Below, in pieces: positions 32,020-42,653 of a DNA stretch of 64,000 nt. The notes below the pieces were generated by a model. The model was given only the letters and a program-made list of their open reading frames with translations. It did not search any database and had not been told where the DNA came from. Numbering within the stretch: the first letter of the stretch is position 1; the number at the start of each line of letters is the position of its first letter. The stretch is from Pilatotrama ljubarskyi. Taxonomy: Eukaryota > Basidiomycota > Agaricomycetes > Polyporales > Polyporaceae. Position numbers and translations under genes: made by a program. The DNA is taken from assembly GCA_022385805.1 (NCBI GenBank), contig MU277722.1, positions 108,141 through 172,140 on the forward strand, written 5' to 3'.

Positions 32020-33474
32020 CTAGGCCGCAACGTCCTCGGGGCCCGCACCGCGTCCGAGGAGCTCCTCCATAACGAACAAGATATGCAGATACTCGAGGCT
32101 ATACGGCCGGAACAGCTTCGCGGGCTGCTTCACCCAGCCCTCAACCGCCCTGAACAGCACACGCCTGTCCTTGCCGCGCTCGCACATCCCCCGATACTCG
32201 AGCAGGTAGCTCCGGTCGAGCCCCTCGAGGTAGCGGTACGCGTGCATCTTCACGTACAGGCTCTTAGACATCTTCGCGCCGGACCAATCGGTGATCAGTG
32301 GCGCATACACGAACACGGGGTTCTCCTCTTCCTCTAGCACGGTACGCATCGCCGGCTCGGCGACGCGCCGGAGCTTGGAGAGTTGGCGGAAGAGCAGCTG
32401 CTCTTGGTACATCCCCGAGTAGTCCATCCCGGTAACGCGCATGTGCAAGCGCGTGGGGACGGCCTGACCGGGGACGCGGCTGGATGCGGTGTCGGACGTA
32501 TAGACGAGTGCGCGCGCGAGGTTGCGCAAGGGGGTGTTGAGCTCGAGCCGCGCGAGCTCGTCGGGCTTCTCGAGCGTGATGGAGTGGGGGCCGTGCGTCG
32601 GGCAGTAAAAGGTGATGGCGGTGGACTCGGGGCCGACCACGTACTTGTTCTCCACCCCATGCTTCTCGGCGAGGCCGCACCCCTCCCGGGGGCACGCGCT
32701 GCGCATGGCGAGGGCCTCGCGCTGGGGCGCGAGCTCTACGGCGATCCGGTCGCGGTCGAGCAGGATGGTGCGGACGGCGTCGCGCATGCCCGGCATGCGC
32801 ATCAAGTCCTCCTGGTACCCGATCTGGTACTTGACCTCGCCGCCAACGAACGCGTCGAGCTCGGCGAGGAGCTGCTCGTAGTCCGGGAGGTACGCGTTCA
32901 TGGCACGTGTGGAACGATGGCTGCGCTGGTACACGATCCCCTCCTGCACCTCGGTGCGGGTGCTGTCGGGCGCGGTGTCGACGAGGTCGAGCTTGACGAC
33001 GACGCGGAGCTCGTCGACCCAAAGGGATGCGTCGGCGGAGGAGGGGGAGGCTGCAAGCGCGCGAGCGCGGAGTTTGGGGTAATCCTGTTGGAGCTGACGC
33101 GCGAGGAGGAAGGCGAAGGCGAAAGTGATGATGGTACCGGCGTGCGGGCTGTTGTTCGGCTGTGCGCCGATGTGGATGTAGAGGGTAGAGGTCGTGTTAT
33201 CGTGGGTGAGGGAGACGCCCGAGTCCGTGTCTGAGCCGACCGACGAAGCGTCCTCGTCGTCTCCGTCGACGGCGGAAGGGATGCTGAGGCTGGAAAGCTT
33301 CGCAGACACGGGGATGAGGCCTAACATTCGGAGTAGCGGCTTCACGAGCTCCTTCTCGAAGACGTAGGACGCGGCGCCGAGGGGGTTGTGGACGACGCCG
33401 TCGTGATGGGCTTGGAACAGTTCCTTCTCCAACGCCTCCAGGAGAGCAGAGAAGTCTTCGGTGAGGGAGGCCAT
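32020..33474 (-). CDS. Orphan class I aminoacyl-tRNA-synthetase-like protein (single exon)
   Basis: 484 residues without introns. HIGAQPNNSPHAG (101-113) occupies the place of the class I HIGH element, after a beta strand (TLYI) and before a helix (ITFAFAFLLA). GAKMSKS (KMSKS at 401-405) is a textbook second signature. Between them is a zinc-ribbon-like set, Cys261, Cys266, Cys291 and His294. After KMSKS only about 80 residues remain, so no usual anticodon-binding domain is present. A poorly conserved acidic loop lies at 70-95. The protein should bind ATP and activate a carboxylate or transfer a nucleotidyl group; the substrate is unknown. It resembles class I Lys/Trp/Tyr-type catalytic cores more than any complete synthetase I can name. 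A decayed copy lies just upstream. Confidence 0.75.
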   Translation of the reverse strand: MASLTEDFSALLEALEKELFQAHHDGVVHNPLGAASYVFEKELVKPLLRMLGLIPVSAKLSSLSIPSAVDGDDEDASSVGSDTDSGVSLTHDNTTSTLYIHIGAQPNNSPHAGTIITFAFAFLLARQLQQDYPKLRARALAASPSSADASLWVDELRVVVKLDLVDTAPDSTRTEVQEGIVYQRSHRSTRAMNAYLPDYEQLLAELDAFVGGEVKYQIGYQEDLMRMPGMRDAVRTILLDRDRIAVELAPQREALAMRSACPREGCGLAEKHGVENKYVVGPESTAITFYCPTHGPHSITLEKPDELARLELNTPLRNLARALVYTSDTASSRVPGQAVPTRLHMRVTGMDYSGMYQEQLLFRQLSKLRRVAEPAMRTVLEEEENPVFVYAPLITDWSGAKMSKSLYVKMHAYRYLEGLDRSYLLEYRGMCERGKDRRVLFRAVEGWVKQPAKLFRPYSLEYLHILFVMEELLGRGAGPEDVAA

Positions 33475-34769
33475 GTCTTTGTTGTCGGATGAGTCCTACG
33501 GTTCGAAAGGAGTACGACACTGCAGAATCGGTCGCGTCAGTTACAGGTGTACGAGCGTATACCACTGCCCTTGGCCAGAGTTGCTGGACGGTGGGTGCGA
33601 TGGATTTGAAGGTGAGGGTGAGTGGGAGGCGACTGAGAGAACGGGATTGACCTGCGGTAGTAGGCGGGAAAGAGGTGGGGAGTCTTGGGCAGTGGCACAA
33701 CGCAAGGCACGAGTATATATACTGTACTGCACTGGATTTCATCGATAGTTTACTGTATTATGTAGAAGCATTGCGAAGCTGCATCATATGGCGCGCGCAC
33801 CGAGGCCGTCGTCGCGCGCGCTAGCCGTATTTGGCCTTTCCCGGTACCGTGACCGCGTCGTGGGAACGACCGCCACGCGGCTCGCATGGCATGCGTCCTG
33901 TGCCACCGCTGCCTCTCTTGCGTTTGCCCAGTGGCACTAATGGGAAAGCTTTTGCATCCTGTTCAGAATATGCATCCCAAAGCTCTCTGCAGGAATCCTC
34001 CGAGTATTATCGCAACATCCCGATCTGCAGCTGCAAACGCAGGACTCTCGAAAGCGCCTCACAATCGTCCTTAATCCTAGGCTGCGCAACCGAGACTGCT
34101 GCAGCGGGTGTGACTCCCGAACCACTTCGAATGACTCGCCGAGTGCCGTAATGCGGCTCCATAGCCGGCGACGCGTCGGTGAGCCCTAGAACGTGTTCTT
34201 TGTTGCCGACGACATTGACCACCACCGCCACAGACGTGCTGCAGCAGCCGCTACGTCTTCCTTGACAGACGAGAAATTTCAAAGGCACGCGCATCATGAG
34301 ACGTGGCTCATCCACAATGTCTGGGACCCGGTTTCTTCTGACCTTGGTGGCGATATCGTCTCTGGGAATGGTCACAGAAGGATATCGACACGAAATGTCG
34401 AGAATCCAGGGCTCACGTAAGCTGCTTCCCTCCCGGCGACGGTATGATACGCACGTTTGCCGTGCTTGTGTGGCAGTCTTATATGACCCGACGCGCTGAA
34501 GGGCATTAGAAGGACAGTCCTCCGCGTTCGTACACTCTAGGCATGCAACACCAACGACACGCATGTGTGTAGCTTGATCGCGGAGGGATTTCCGACGTCA
34601 ACGATGAGGGGGCCGGGTATGTACGGTTCACATCTCATGACTGACTACGTTACATACAACTTACAGACAGGTTGGATGGTGGCAGCACCTAAGCACGCGC
34701 ACCCATACTACTTCCTTCGAAATACATACGCTACACCAAGGCCAAATAGAGCGACAGTCGGACCGCCGC
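33475..34769. other. Intergenic between the KMSKS gene and its pseudogene
   Basis: Contains the promoter of the KMSKS gene at its left end. Other frames on either strand have no support. Confidence 0.4.
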
Positions 34770-36165
34770 ATGCCCAAGATGCCCGCCCACGCCGCGTTCT
34801 CGCCGCTCCGCCTGCGCATAGAGCAGCCGCATATAGTCTATGGTGTACACGCCGCGGTTCAACTACGCCGGCTCGTCCACCCAATGCTGGACCGCCTCGA
34901 ACAGGACACGCCTGTCTTTGCTCGCCTCTTTCATGCTCTTGAATCCCAGCAAGTGCTCCAAACCCTGCGCTACCAGGTACTTATACGCGCCCTTGACCAC
35001 GTATAGGCCCTTCGACAGCTTAGCGCTTAGCTCCCGACCTGTCCACGATTAGAGGCGCGTACGCGAACATGGGGTCGTCCTGCATCGCCTCCCGCATGGC
35101 AGGCTCAGCGATGCTCCTGTGCATGGCAAACGGTCGAAGAGCGTCCTCTGGTGGTACCCTCAGAGGACGTAATCCGTCTCCGTCACCCGCATGTGGAGGC
35201 GCGTCGGGACGGCCTGCCCGCGAGCGCCCGCGCGAGGACGCGCAGAGTCGTCTTCAGTTCCAGGCGCACAAGCTCGTCGGGCTCCTCGAGCGTGATCGAG
35301 TGCGCGCCGTGAACGGGACAATGGAACGTGATGACGATGAGCTCGGGCCCGACGACGTACGTGTTCCTGATCCCGTGCTTGTCCGCGATACCGCACCCCT
35401 CCTCAGGACAGGCGCTCTGCATGGCAAGAACTCCGTGCTCGGGGGTGAGGGCCACGGCGATACGTTGACGGTCCAGGAGAATGGTGCAGATAGCACCACA
35501 GCATCCCTGGCATGCGCATCAAGGCGTCCTGCCGAGTGACCTGGTACTCTACCTCTCCGCCCACAATTGTGTCGAGCTCCCCCAAGAGCTCGTCGCAGTC
35601 CGAGAGGAACGCGTCCATCGCGCCAATCGCGCGGAGACTCCGCTGGTACACGATCCAGTCTCACGTGCAGGCCTCGCTGTCGTCGCGGGCGGTGTCGACC
35701 AGGTCGAGTCTTATGACGACGCGGAACTGGTCGACCCAGCGCGAGGTCGCGTGCGCGGAGCTTGGGGTACTCCTGCTGGAACTTGCGCGCAGGGAGGAAG
35801 GCGAGGAGGAAGGCGAAGGTGATTATAGTGCCCGCCTCGGGCTGTTGTTCGGATTTGCGCTCATGTGGACGTAGACGGTGGATGACGTACCGCCATGCGG
35901 GTGGGAGACGGCGCACTCGGGCGCGGGTCGAATGGATTAAATAGTGTCCTCCTTTGCATCCCCGTCTTCCAGACCTAAGCGAGCGGACACCGGCATGAGG
36001 TTGAGATCCCCCAAGAGCGACTTGATCCAGCCCTTTTCGTACAGGTAGGACGCGGCTCCTCGGGGGTTGTGCACGACACCGTCACTGCATGCGAGGTGCT
36101 CAACCAGTCCTCTCCGGGGCTCATCAGCTCGACTGGAAACCTCTCGGTCAGAGAAAAGGTCCTGC
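34770..36165 (-). pseudogene. Decayed copy of the KMSKS synthetase-like gene
   Basis: Same orientation as the intact gene, 1.3 kb upstream. Matching segments run in order from SLTERF (about 36150), DGVVHNPRGAASYLYEK (36090), STVYVHMSANPNNSP (35870), GTIITFAFLLAFLPARKFQQEYPKLRAR (35800), the QRSLRAIGAMDAFLSDCDELLGELD block (35640), the zinc-ribbon region (35400) to RRVLFEAVQHWVDEPA and a premature TAG near 34870. At least three frameshifts break the chain, one of them a single missing base inside the HIGH-like motif (after NNSP). The KMSKS element reads KLSKG. It cannot make the enzyme. Confidence 0.9.
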
Positions 36166-36629
36166 CACTGTTCTCCTCGTAAACGGCAAAGATATTCCGG
36201 AGGAGGGGGTTCCTCGAACCCGGAGGAGGTCACGATGAGCAGAGCTGATATAATCATGTCGAAGGACTTGGTGGCGTCCTGGGTGCAAGGTCGACCGGAT
36301 AATCCTAGCCTACATATCATACGCCCCCCCCCCCCTTTGTGCTTCCAAACTTACCGATGCGTACGTACACGCCGTGCATGCTGGACCTCGGAGGGTCGTG
36401 ATCGCGCCGGGCAGTGCCACGGCGCGACCCTCTCGGAGACTCTTCACCATTTCGGGCATCACACTCTCGGTCCCGTCCGAAGAAGTAAACAAAGGAGCCC
36501 CATACGGCTCTCAAGTTGGCACTCCCGCCCATGCTGCTTGTAAGTACTGTTCTACCTATTTACCGCTCTACGGACAGGATCACAGCGTCAACGAAACTAC
36601 ACCTGTAGAGTACAAGCAAGTCCGAAGTC
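36166..36629. other. Intergenic upstream of the GH71 gene
   Basis: Probable promoter region of the GH71 glucanase; contains the poly-C run and no gene I can support. Confidence 0.4.
36324..36335 (+). repeat. Poly-C run of 12
   Basis: Twelve consecutive C in the spacer between the KMSKS pseudogene and the GH71 gene. It is likely to vary in length and is a place where assembly error is possible. Confidence 0.85.
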
Positions 36630-38607
36630 ATGCAAGAGTCGAAGGAACGCCCCAAGGAACAGAAGCTAGTCGTCGCTCAGTTGAGTATATGTTTTGATAG
36701 ACCACACGTGGACATACCGTTGAGCGACTCAGCATGGCCCGTTGCGATAACGTAGCTTCATGGTTGGCAACACGTTCGTGAGTCCCCGCCAATGGCATCT
36801 TCGACGCATACTACGGCCCTAACGCGCGTCTCCCGGCAGCCATATACCCTAGAAGACTGGCAAGACGACATAGAACTCGCCAGCTCGCACGGAATGTAGG
36901 CCACGCACTGGTATATCAAGGCCTTCTAGATGCACCTCACCTCGGCTTACGACAGAGACGGCTTCGCGCTCAATGTGGGCATAGAGCCCTGGCAGAAGGA
37001 CTCCGTATCGAGATGTTATGAGGCCGCTCTCCGGTCCAATCGGCCATTCCAGCTCTTCCTGAGCTTCGACATGTCGTAGGTGCCTAATACGTAACACGGA
37101 TTTGTCAAGGCGTCCGTATGCTCGGTGATAAGTGCTCAATGCCGCGGTGGCATTGCCCGTAGGTCCATACAGGCGACGAAGCGAGAGGATGTCCAATTCC
37201 TGAGAAACTACGTCGCAGCGTTCGCCCACCATCCGCGACAGCTGCTGTACAAAGGGAAGGTCCTAGTATCCACATTTGCTGGACAGGACGGCCTCTTCGG
37301 CCATAGCACATTGCACGAAGCCTGGGACTTCGTCAAACACGCTCTGGAGGAGATCGCACCAGTAAGCGTTGGGACCGCGTGCTCGCTCCATGCCGAGATC
37401 CCTCACCGCTGGCGGTCGATCATGCAGGTACACCTCATCCCGTCGTTCTTCATCGACCCGCGGCGTTATCCAACTATCTCGGCCATGGATGGCTACTTCA
37501 ACGTGAGAGCTCCTCGCCATATACGGGTATATGCGGATCTCCTGAAGCTCACTTTGCGCTCAGTGGAACGGCAGCTGGCCGATCCATCTTACCCCCGACT
37601 CGCCCAGGGAGGAGGTTGTATGCGCCAAGCTCGATACCGACAGGCATCACATCCACCATCTGGGTGGCAGGACGTTCATGGCGGCCGTCTCGCCGTGGTT
37701 CTTCACGGTATCGCTTCAGCCGAAATGCTTTCTTGCAGGATGCAGTGACTGATCGCGAGAGCAGCATTACGGTGCCGACTCCTGGAACAAGAACGTGCGT
37801 TCTTCGTCCGTTGTGTCGATGACCTCTCACAGCCTCTTGGATACTGCGTCGTCGTGCAGTGGATATATCGCAGCGACGACTGGCTATACGTCCGCCGATG
37901 GGAGCAGCTCATCGCCTCGCGCGAGCGGGTCGACATCGTGCAGATCATCTCCTGGAACGGCATGTCACCTCCTTGTCTCAACCAAGTTCCTCTTCTCACC
38001 GGCTGCTGTCGAACCCATAGATTTCGGCGAATCGCACTACATCGGCCCCATAAGAGGTGCCCAGCCGAACTCCCAAGCCTGGGTCGATGGGTTCCCGCAC
38101 ACGGCGTGGCTGGAGCTCACCCGCTACTATGCGCGCGCGTTCAAGGAGGGCGCGTACCCGCCCGTTGAGCGGGACAGGATACACATGTGGTCGAGGCCGC
38201 ATTTGAAGGCGGCAGAGGCGGAGGATGATGAGGTCGGGAGACCGGAGAGGTGGCAATTGGTGAGTGCGATCTCTTCAGGAAGCCTCGGCCGGGAAGCATG
38301 TTTCAGGAGAACGATGCTCATCGCGGTACGTGCATAGACGAACGACACGATCTGGGTCGTCGTCTTCGCGACAGCACCAGCGGAAGTCCGCATTTGGGCG
38401 AAGGACGACCGCGACGCTCGCACATGGACAGTGGGCACGGGGATTCACAAGCTGTCGCACCCCATGGTCGTCGGAGGGAGCATAAACGCCCAGATTATCC
38501 GAGCAGCACAGGTCGTCGCGGAATGCAGGCCCACCCCAGACGAGTTCGTGGTGCAGGAACGGCCGCGGACGTACAACTACAACGCCTTTGTAGCGATGTC
38601 CTCTTGA
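36630..38607 (+). CDS. GH71 alpha-1,3-glucanase (mutanase), 11 exons
   Basis: About 434 residues from exons 36630-36679, 36756-36777, 36840-36895, 36956-37075, 37163-37361, 37428-37502, 37564-37707, 37765-37794, 37860-37959, 38021-38259 and 38338-38607; the phases close exactly. GH71 signatures in order: KLVVAHFMVGNTFPYTLEDW, GFALNVGIEPWQ, FQLFLSFDMS, VLVSTFAGQDGLFG, PSFFIDP, DGYFNWNGSWP, LGGRTFMAAVSPWFFTHYG, WIYRSDDWLYVRRWEQ, IISWNDFGESHYIGP and QAWVDGFPHTAW. The family hydrolyses alpha-1,3-glucan of fungal cell walls. Intron 9 (37960-38020) needs a GC-AG splice, and several donors are weak (GTTGAG, GTAGGC, GTATCG). No signal peptide follows from the ATG chosen; an upstream exon could supply one. 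All junctions are hand-built. Confidence 0.85.
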
Positions 38608-38828
38608 CAGCTTGAACAGTTCTCGTACCGATCGGCGATGCATGATATACGGAATACCGGGAGAAATATCGACGACAATGCTCTACCGAAACGACCGTAG
38701 CATGGCCCGAGTCTACAACACCTAAGAATACACCTCTCTTGCACTTTGCGCTTGGCCTCCCGAGCTTAGGGGGTCGCACGGCCGGGCCACCTGAAGAGCA
38801 GGTCAGTGACTCGGTCCAGGCCTTGGAA

Positions 38829-40696
38829 TCAATCCGCGACATACCTGGGGTAGAGCGAGCACTCACGCACGGTATACCTCTTCGCCAACCAGGCGAGGAA
38901 ACGCTGCAGCTGATGTCACCATCATATGACTAGGAGCAGCACACAAGGACGCTCACCTCGACACCAAGACCGTAACCGCCGTGCTCACACGTACCGTACT
39001 TGCGCTGGTCCGTGAACCAGTAGTACGGCGCGGGGTCGATGCCCTCGCGCTTGTACGCAGCAAGGAGCTCCTCCTCGTCCGCAATCCTCATCGACCCACC
39101 CACGATCTCGCCCACGCCGGGCATCAGCAGATCGCAGCTCTCCGTGAAGACATGGCCGCTCTCCGCGCCCTCGCTCTTCGGCATTTTCTTCATGTAGAAC
39201 GCTTTGAGCTCCGCAGGGAAGCCGTACAGGAACACCGGGCGGCCCAGAATGTCCGTCATCCTGCGCTCGGCGGCCTCCGCGATGTCGTCGCCGACCTTGT
39301 GCTCGACCATGACGGGGTTGCCCTGCTCGTCCTTGATGACGTTCCCCTGTGCGTCCTCGGCCTCGTGCTTGATGTCATGCTCGTTGAGCCACTTGATCGC
39401 GTCCACGTACGAGAGGCGGAGGAACGGCCGCTCGGGCGCCGTGAAGGTCGGGTTCAGCTGCTTGATGAGCGCAGCGGAGGCGGGCGACTGCAGGAGCTTG
39501 TTGACGGTCTCGCAGATGACGGCCTCGATGTGGTTCATGAGGTCCGTGAAGGTGATGAACGCGAGCTCGGCCTCGAGGTGCGTGTACTCGCTCAGGTGGC
39601 GCCGCGTGTGGCTGTTCTCCGCGCGGAAGCTCTCTTGCACGCAGAAGACGTCGCCGAGCGAGGGCAGGCAGGTCTCGAGGTAGAGCTGCGAGCTCTGCGT
39701 GAGGAACGCGGGCTGGCCGTAGTAGTCGAGCTTGAAGAGCGTCGCGCCGCCCTCGACCTGCGTCTGCACGAGACATGGTGGGGTGACCTCGAGCAGATCG
39801 TGCTCGATAAGCGTTTGGCGGAAGGAGTTGAGGAGGGCAGCACGGAGCTTGAGTACGGCGGACGCGGTTTCGCCGCGGAGGACAAGATGCCTGAGATCGG
39901 CTTGGATTGAAGGGTCGGATTTCTGCGCGATCATATAAGAGGGATTCCCAGTGTACATACTGTATGGTTGCTTACTTCGTTCAGTCGGTTGGTGAAGGCG
40001 TCCTCGCCACCGGGGGACGCGCCCAGGACCCTCCAGTAGTCCACAACAAGCTCATGTCCACCGGGTGCAGTCTGACCCTCAGGCACCTGCTTGAGGGTGC
40101 CGACGACCTCGATCGTTGATTCAAGGGTGAGCGTTAGAGCCTCGTAGGTCTGCGCGACCTGGCCAGACAGGACACACTGGAGGTAGCCGGTGCCGTCGCG
40201 GAGAACGACGAAGATGATCTCCTTCTGGTCGCGCAGACGGTGGACCCATCCAGATGTCCTCACGCGCTTTGAGCGCAGGGGAGTGAGGTTCCCGATCTTT
40301 GACTGGACGCGAGGTGAGCAGGTGGTGTGCACGGGATCCTTCTGCACATACCTTGATCGCGGGGGGCAAGCTGGGATCCTCTTGGAGGACAATCTTCTTG
40401 CTCTCCTCGAGCCGCTTTTCCTTGCGCTCGCGCGCCTCGGCCCTCTCCTTCGCCTCGCGCTCCGCGAGCTCCTCCGCCTTCTTGCGTTTCTTCTCGATAC
40501 CGTCCGCGCCCTTCTTTGCCTTTTTCAGCGCGGACTGGGTCGGCTCCTCGTACGTCCCCGACGCATCCTTGCGGATCAGGAACTTCTCTTCAGGGTGGCT
40601 GTAGAGCGCGAAGGCGAGGGTCTGGTAGGGCTGCTCAGGCGTGCCCTTGCCGGTCTCGTCTGAGCCGGCGGACTCGTCGACGTGAATGGGGGCCAT
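38829..40696 (-). CDS. DED81: Asparaginyl-tRNA synthetase, cytosolic
   Basis: 570 residues in four exons: 40696-40352, 40302-39976, 39922-38957, 38903-38829. It charges tRNA-Asn with asparagine in the cytosol. An N-terminal Lys/Glu-rich coiled coil (about 45-100, [20 protein letters not shown]) precedes the OB-fold anticodon domain ([26 protein letters not shown]). The class II core shows motif 2 [21 protein letters not shown] and motif 3 [13 protein letters not shown], and the protein ends with the eukaryotic AsnRS tail [12 protein letters not shown]. The last exon is only 24 codons and was found by that tail. The ATG at 40696 is the first Met in frame. Short introns (49-53 bp) throughout. 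Confidence 0.95.
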
Positions 40697-41213
40697 GTTG
40701 TCTGGTTTGCTCACTCGTGTCTGGCTGCCCGTGAGGTTTATAGGCTAAGTCGACGAGTCAGGATGGAGGCGATGAAGGTGATGGTAGTGAGTCAAGGCGT
40801 GTGCGCCAACCAGCTAGAGATGTCCAGCTATGAATGAAAGTTGTCACCGAGCTTATCGGATTTTGCTTCAACTCGGCTTATCTGCGCGAGATTTCCGGGT
40901 ATCCTATGCCCATTCGCGCGTTCCTCAACGCCGCCTCCGTCTTGCACCGCTCCAGCATCGCGCCAGTACGTTTGAATACGCGTGGAGAAGAAAATATGTT
41001 CGCGAGGCATAATCTGGCCGCGCGCGTTCGCCATGTTCTCTGAAGGCAGCTGTCGCGACGACGGCGGTAGTGCGGACACGGCCTGCCTAGCCAGGGCAGC
41101 GTGAGCGCTCGCGACCTCGAACGTCTTCTGCTTGCTCCTCCATCTCGCTTCGGGTCGGCTTCAGCAGTCTCCCTTGCCTCTGCTCTTCTTTGCTCACCGT
41201 TACACGTTGGAGG
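40697..41213. other. Divergent promoter region, AsnRS and sulfhydryl oxidase
   Basis: 517 bp between divergent start codons. It should hold both promoters; no specific element is recognised. Confidence 0.5.
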
Positions 41214-42196
41214 ATGATAACACGATTCAGCAAGGCGTTCCTGTTCTCGGTGTTCGCTCTCGTACGGCTCCTTTCATCTCGGCTTTGGTCGCAAGGGCGC
41301 GCGGATTGAGTACTGACTCCGGGTCTGATGACTCGCCCGACAGTTTCTCCTGGGCTCGCTGGCGCTTCTACATCCTCCATCTCGGACGTACGTGGACACA
41401 TGGACAGGGGAGTTCTTTGGAGAAGGAGGTCTTGTGCCGCCGCCGTCTCCGACGCATGGTGTACATGGTGAAGTGATCATGGGCAAGCTGGGGAATGCTA
41501 CTGCGAAGTAAGTCAAACTTTGTGGCCTACTCTTAATCACTCTTGATGGTCGTAAAGAGCTGAGCTAGGTCGTGCGACATGGAAACTGCTGTGAGTGTCT
41601 AGCAGAGTCTATGTGTCATGTTTGTCGCTGAGCATTCTCCGACATAAGACATACCATGACCCTACGATTCCCCGAGGTGCGTCGACCGTTCCCTCGTGCG
41701 CTAACCACCCTCATAATTCTATGTTCAGGAACCTACACAAGACGAGCGAGATGCACTGAACAACTACTTCCACCTGATGTCACGATTGTACCCCTGCGGT
41801 GAATGCGCAGCGGAATTCCAGCAGCTGCTGAAGAAGTTCCCACCACAGGTACGTATCTACTTGTGCCTAGCCTCGGCTCTGAAGCTCACATCCGTCAAGA
41901 CGTCTTCACGGCGAGCCGCGGCCACATGGTAAGACATCCTCCGCGCATGCTGCGTTCAGTTCAATCACCGACTCACAGTTCGTGCTAGGCTATGCGTCGT
42001 GCACAACGAAGTCAACAAACGGCTTGGAAAGCCTGAGTTTGACTGCGCACACCTCGACGAGACGTACGATTGCGGGTGCGGCGACGAGCCCGTCAACTCT
42101 CCTGCCGGTTCTGCCAAGGACCCAATGGACCTCGAGCGCGACCCCAGCAAGGACGAGAAGGCCGGCTCCGGTATGGTGAGGGGCGGGGTGCCATAG
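41214..42196 (+). CDS. ERV2: FAD-linked sulfhydryl oxidase, Erv2-like
   Basis: 209 residues in seven exons: 41214-41261, 41344-41507, 41558-41590, 41649-41676, 41729-41848, 41900-41928, 41989-42196. An N-terminal signal anchor (MITRFSKAFLFSVFAL then FLLGSLALL, joined across intron 1) targets the secretory pathway. The Erv/ALR core shows GRATWKLLHTMTLRFPE, the redox pair Cys114-x-x-Cys117 in YPCGEC, and the FAD-binding W-x-x-x-H-N at 141-146 (WLCVVHN), followed by FDCAHLDETYDCGCG. The enzyme makes disulphides, passing electrons to oxygen; the signal anchor points to the ER-type Erv2 rather than mitochondrial Erv1. Two exons are only 28-29 nt. Confidence 0.92.
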
Positions 42197-42653
42197 TACT
42201 CTCGTCGTCCTAGTAGAGTTTGGTCTTGTCACCGTGGGGTGCTCGTGTATCATTTTCTTGGGTTGTTAGTGTACAGGTATTGCTCAGTGGGTTGCTGAGC
42301 GGATATAAGACATGAGTTGCAATAAATGCTGTATTGCCGACAACGAACGGGATTGGACGAACGCCAGTCCTCCTCACAAGGAATCATCAAGCCCGCTCCT
42401 TGGGCCGAGTCATGGCTTACATTTGTGGATGAATCCTCAACGTCCTGCCACTGCCTGGCGGCTCTGGTGCTGGAAAGCGGGAAGCACAGCTTTACGGAGG
42501 TTGCCGGCGGGAATGTTGTCGAGTAGATCTCAGATTTCGTCTATACGAGACGACCTGATCGAGATTTTGTCCCTTTTCCTCCGCCGATCGAGCCTGACCG
42601 GAGTTCGTTCCTGCTTGTGCAAAAGTGTCTTCGTCGAGTCGAAGATAGACGCT
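42197..42653. other. Intergenic between ERV2 and DPH5
   Basis: 3' flank of the oxidase and promoter of DPH5. A short open frame here lacks support. Confidence 0.45.

Noticed and set aside
32383..33234. Plus-strand frame of 283 codons antisense to the KMSKS gene
   Set aside because: Shadow frame; the minus strand carries the HIGH-like and KMSKS motifs in one intact exon.
34565..34942. Plus-strand frame upstream of the KMSKS pseudogene
   Set aside because: Its second half is the antisense of the pseudogene C-terminus and the first half has no support.
36840..38607. GH71 as a pseudogene because of in-frame stops
   Set aside because: All stops, for example at 36895 and 37076, fall inside introns with matching phases; the spliced frame is open to the end.
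38981..39910. Plus-strand frame of 309 codons antisense to AsnRS
   Set aside because: It is the shadow of a GC-rich coding strand; its Leu/Arg/Glu-rich peptide has no family pattern, while the opposite strand is a clear AsnRS.
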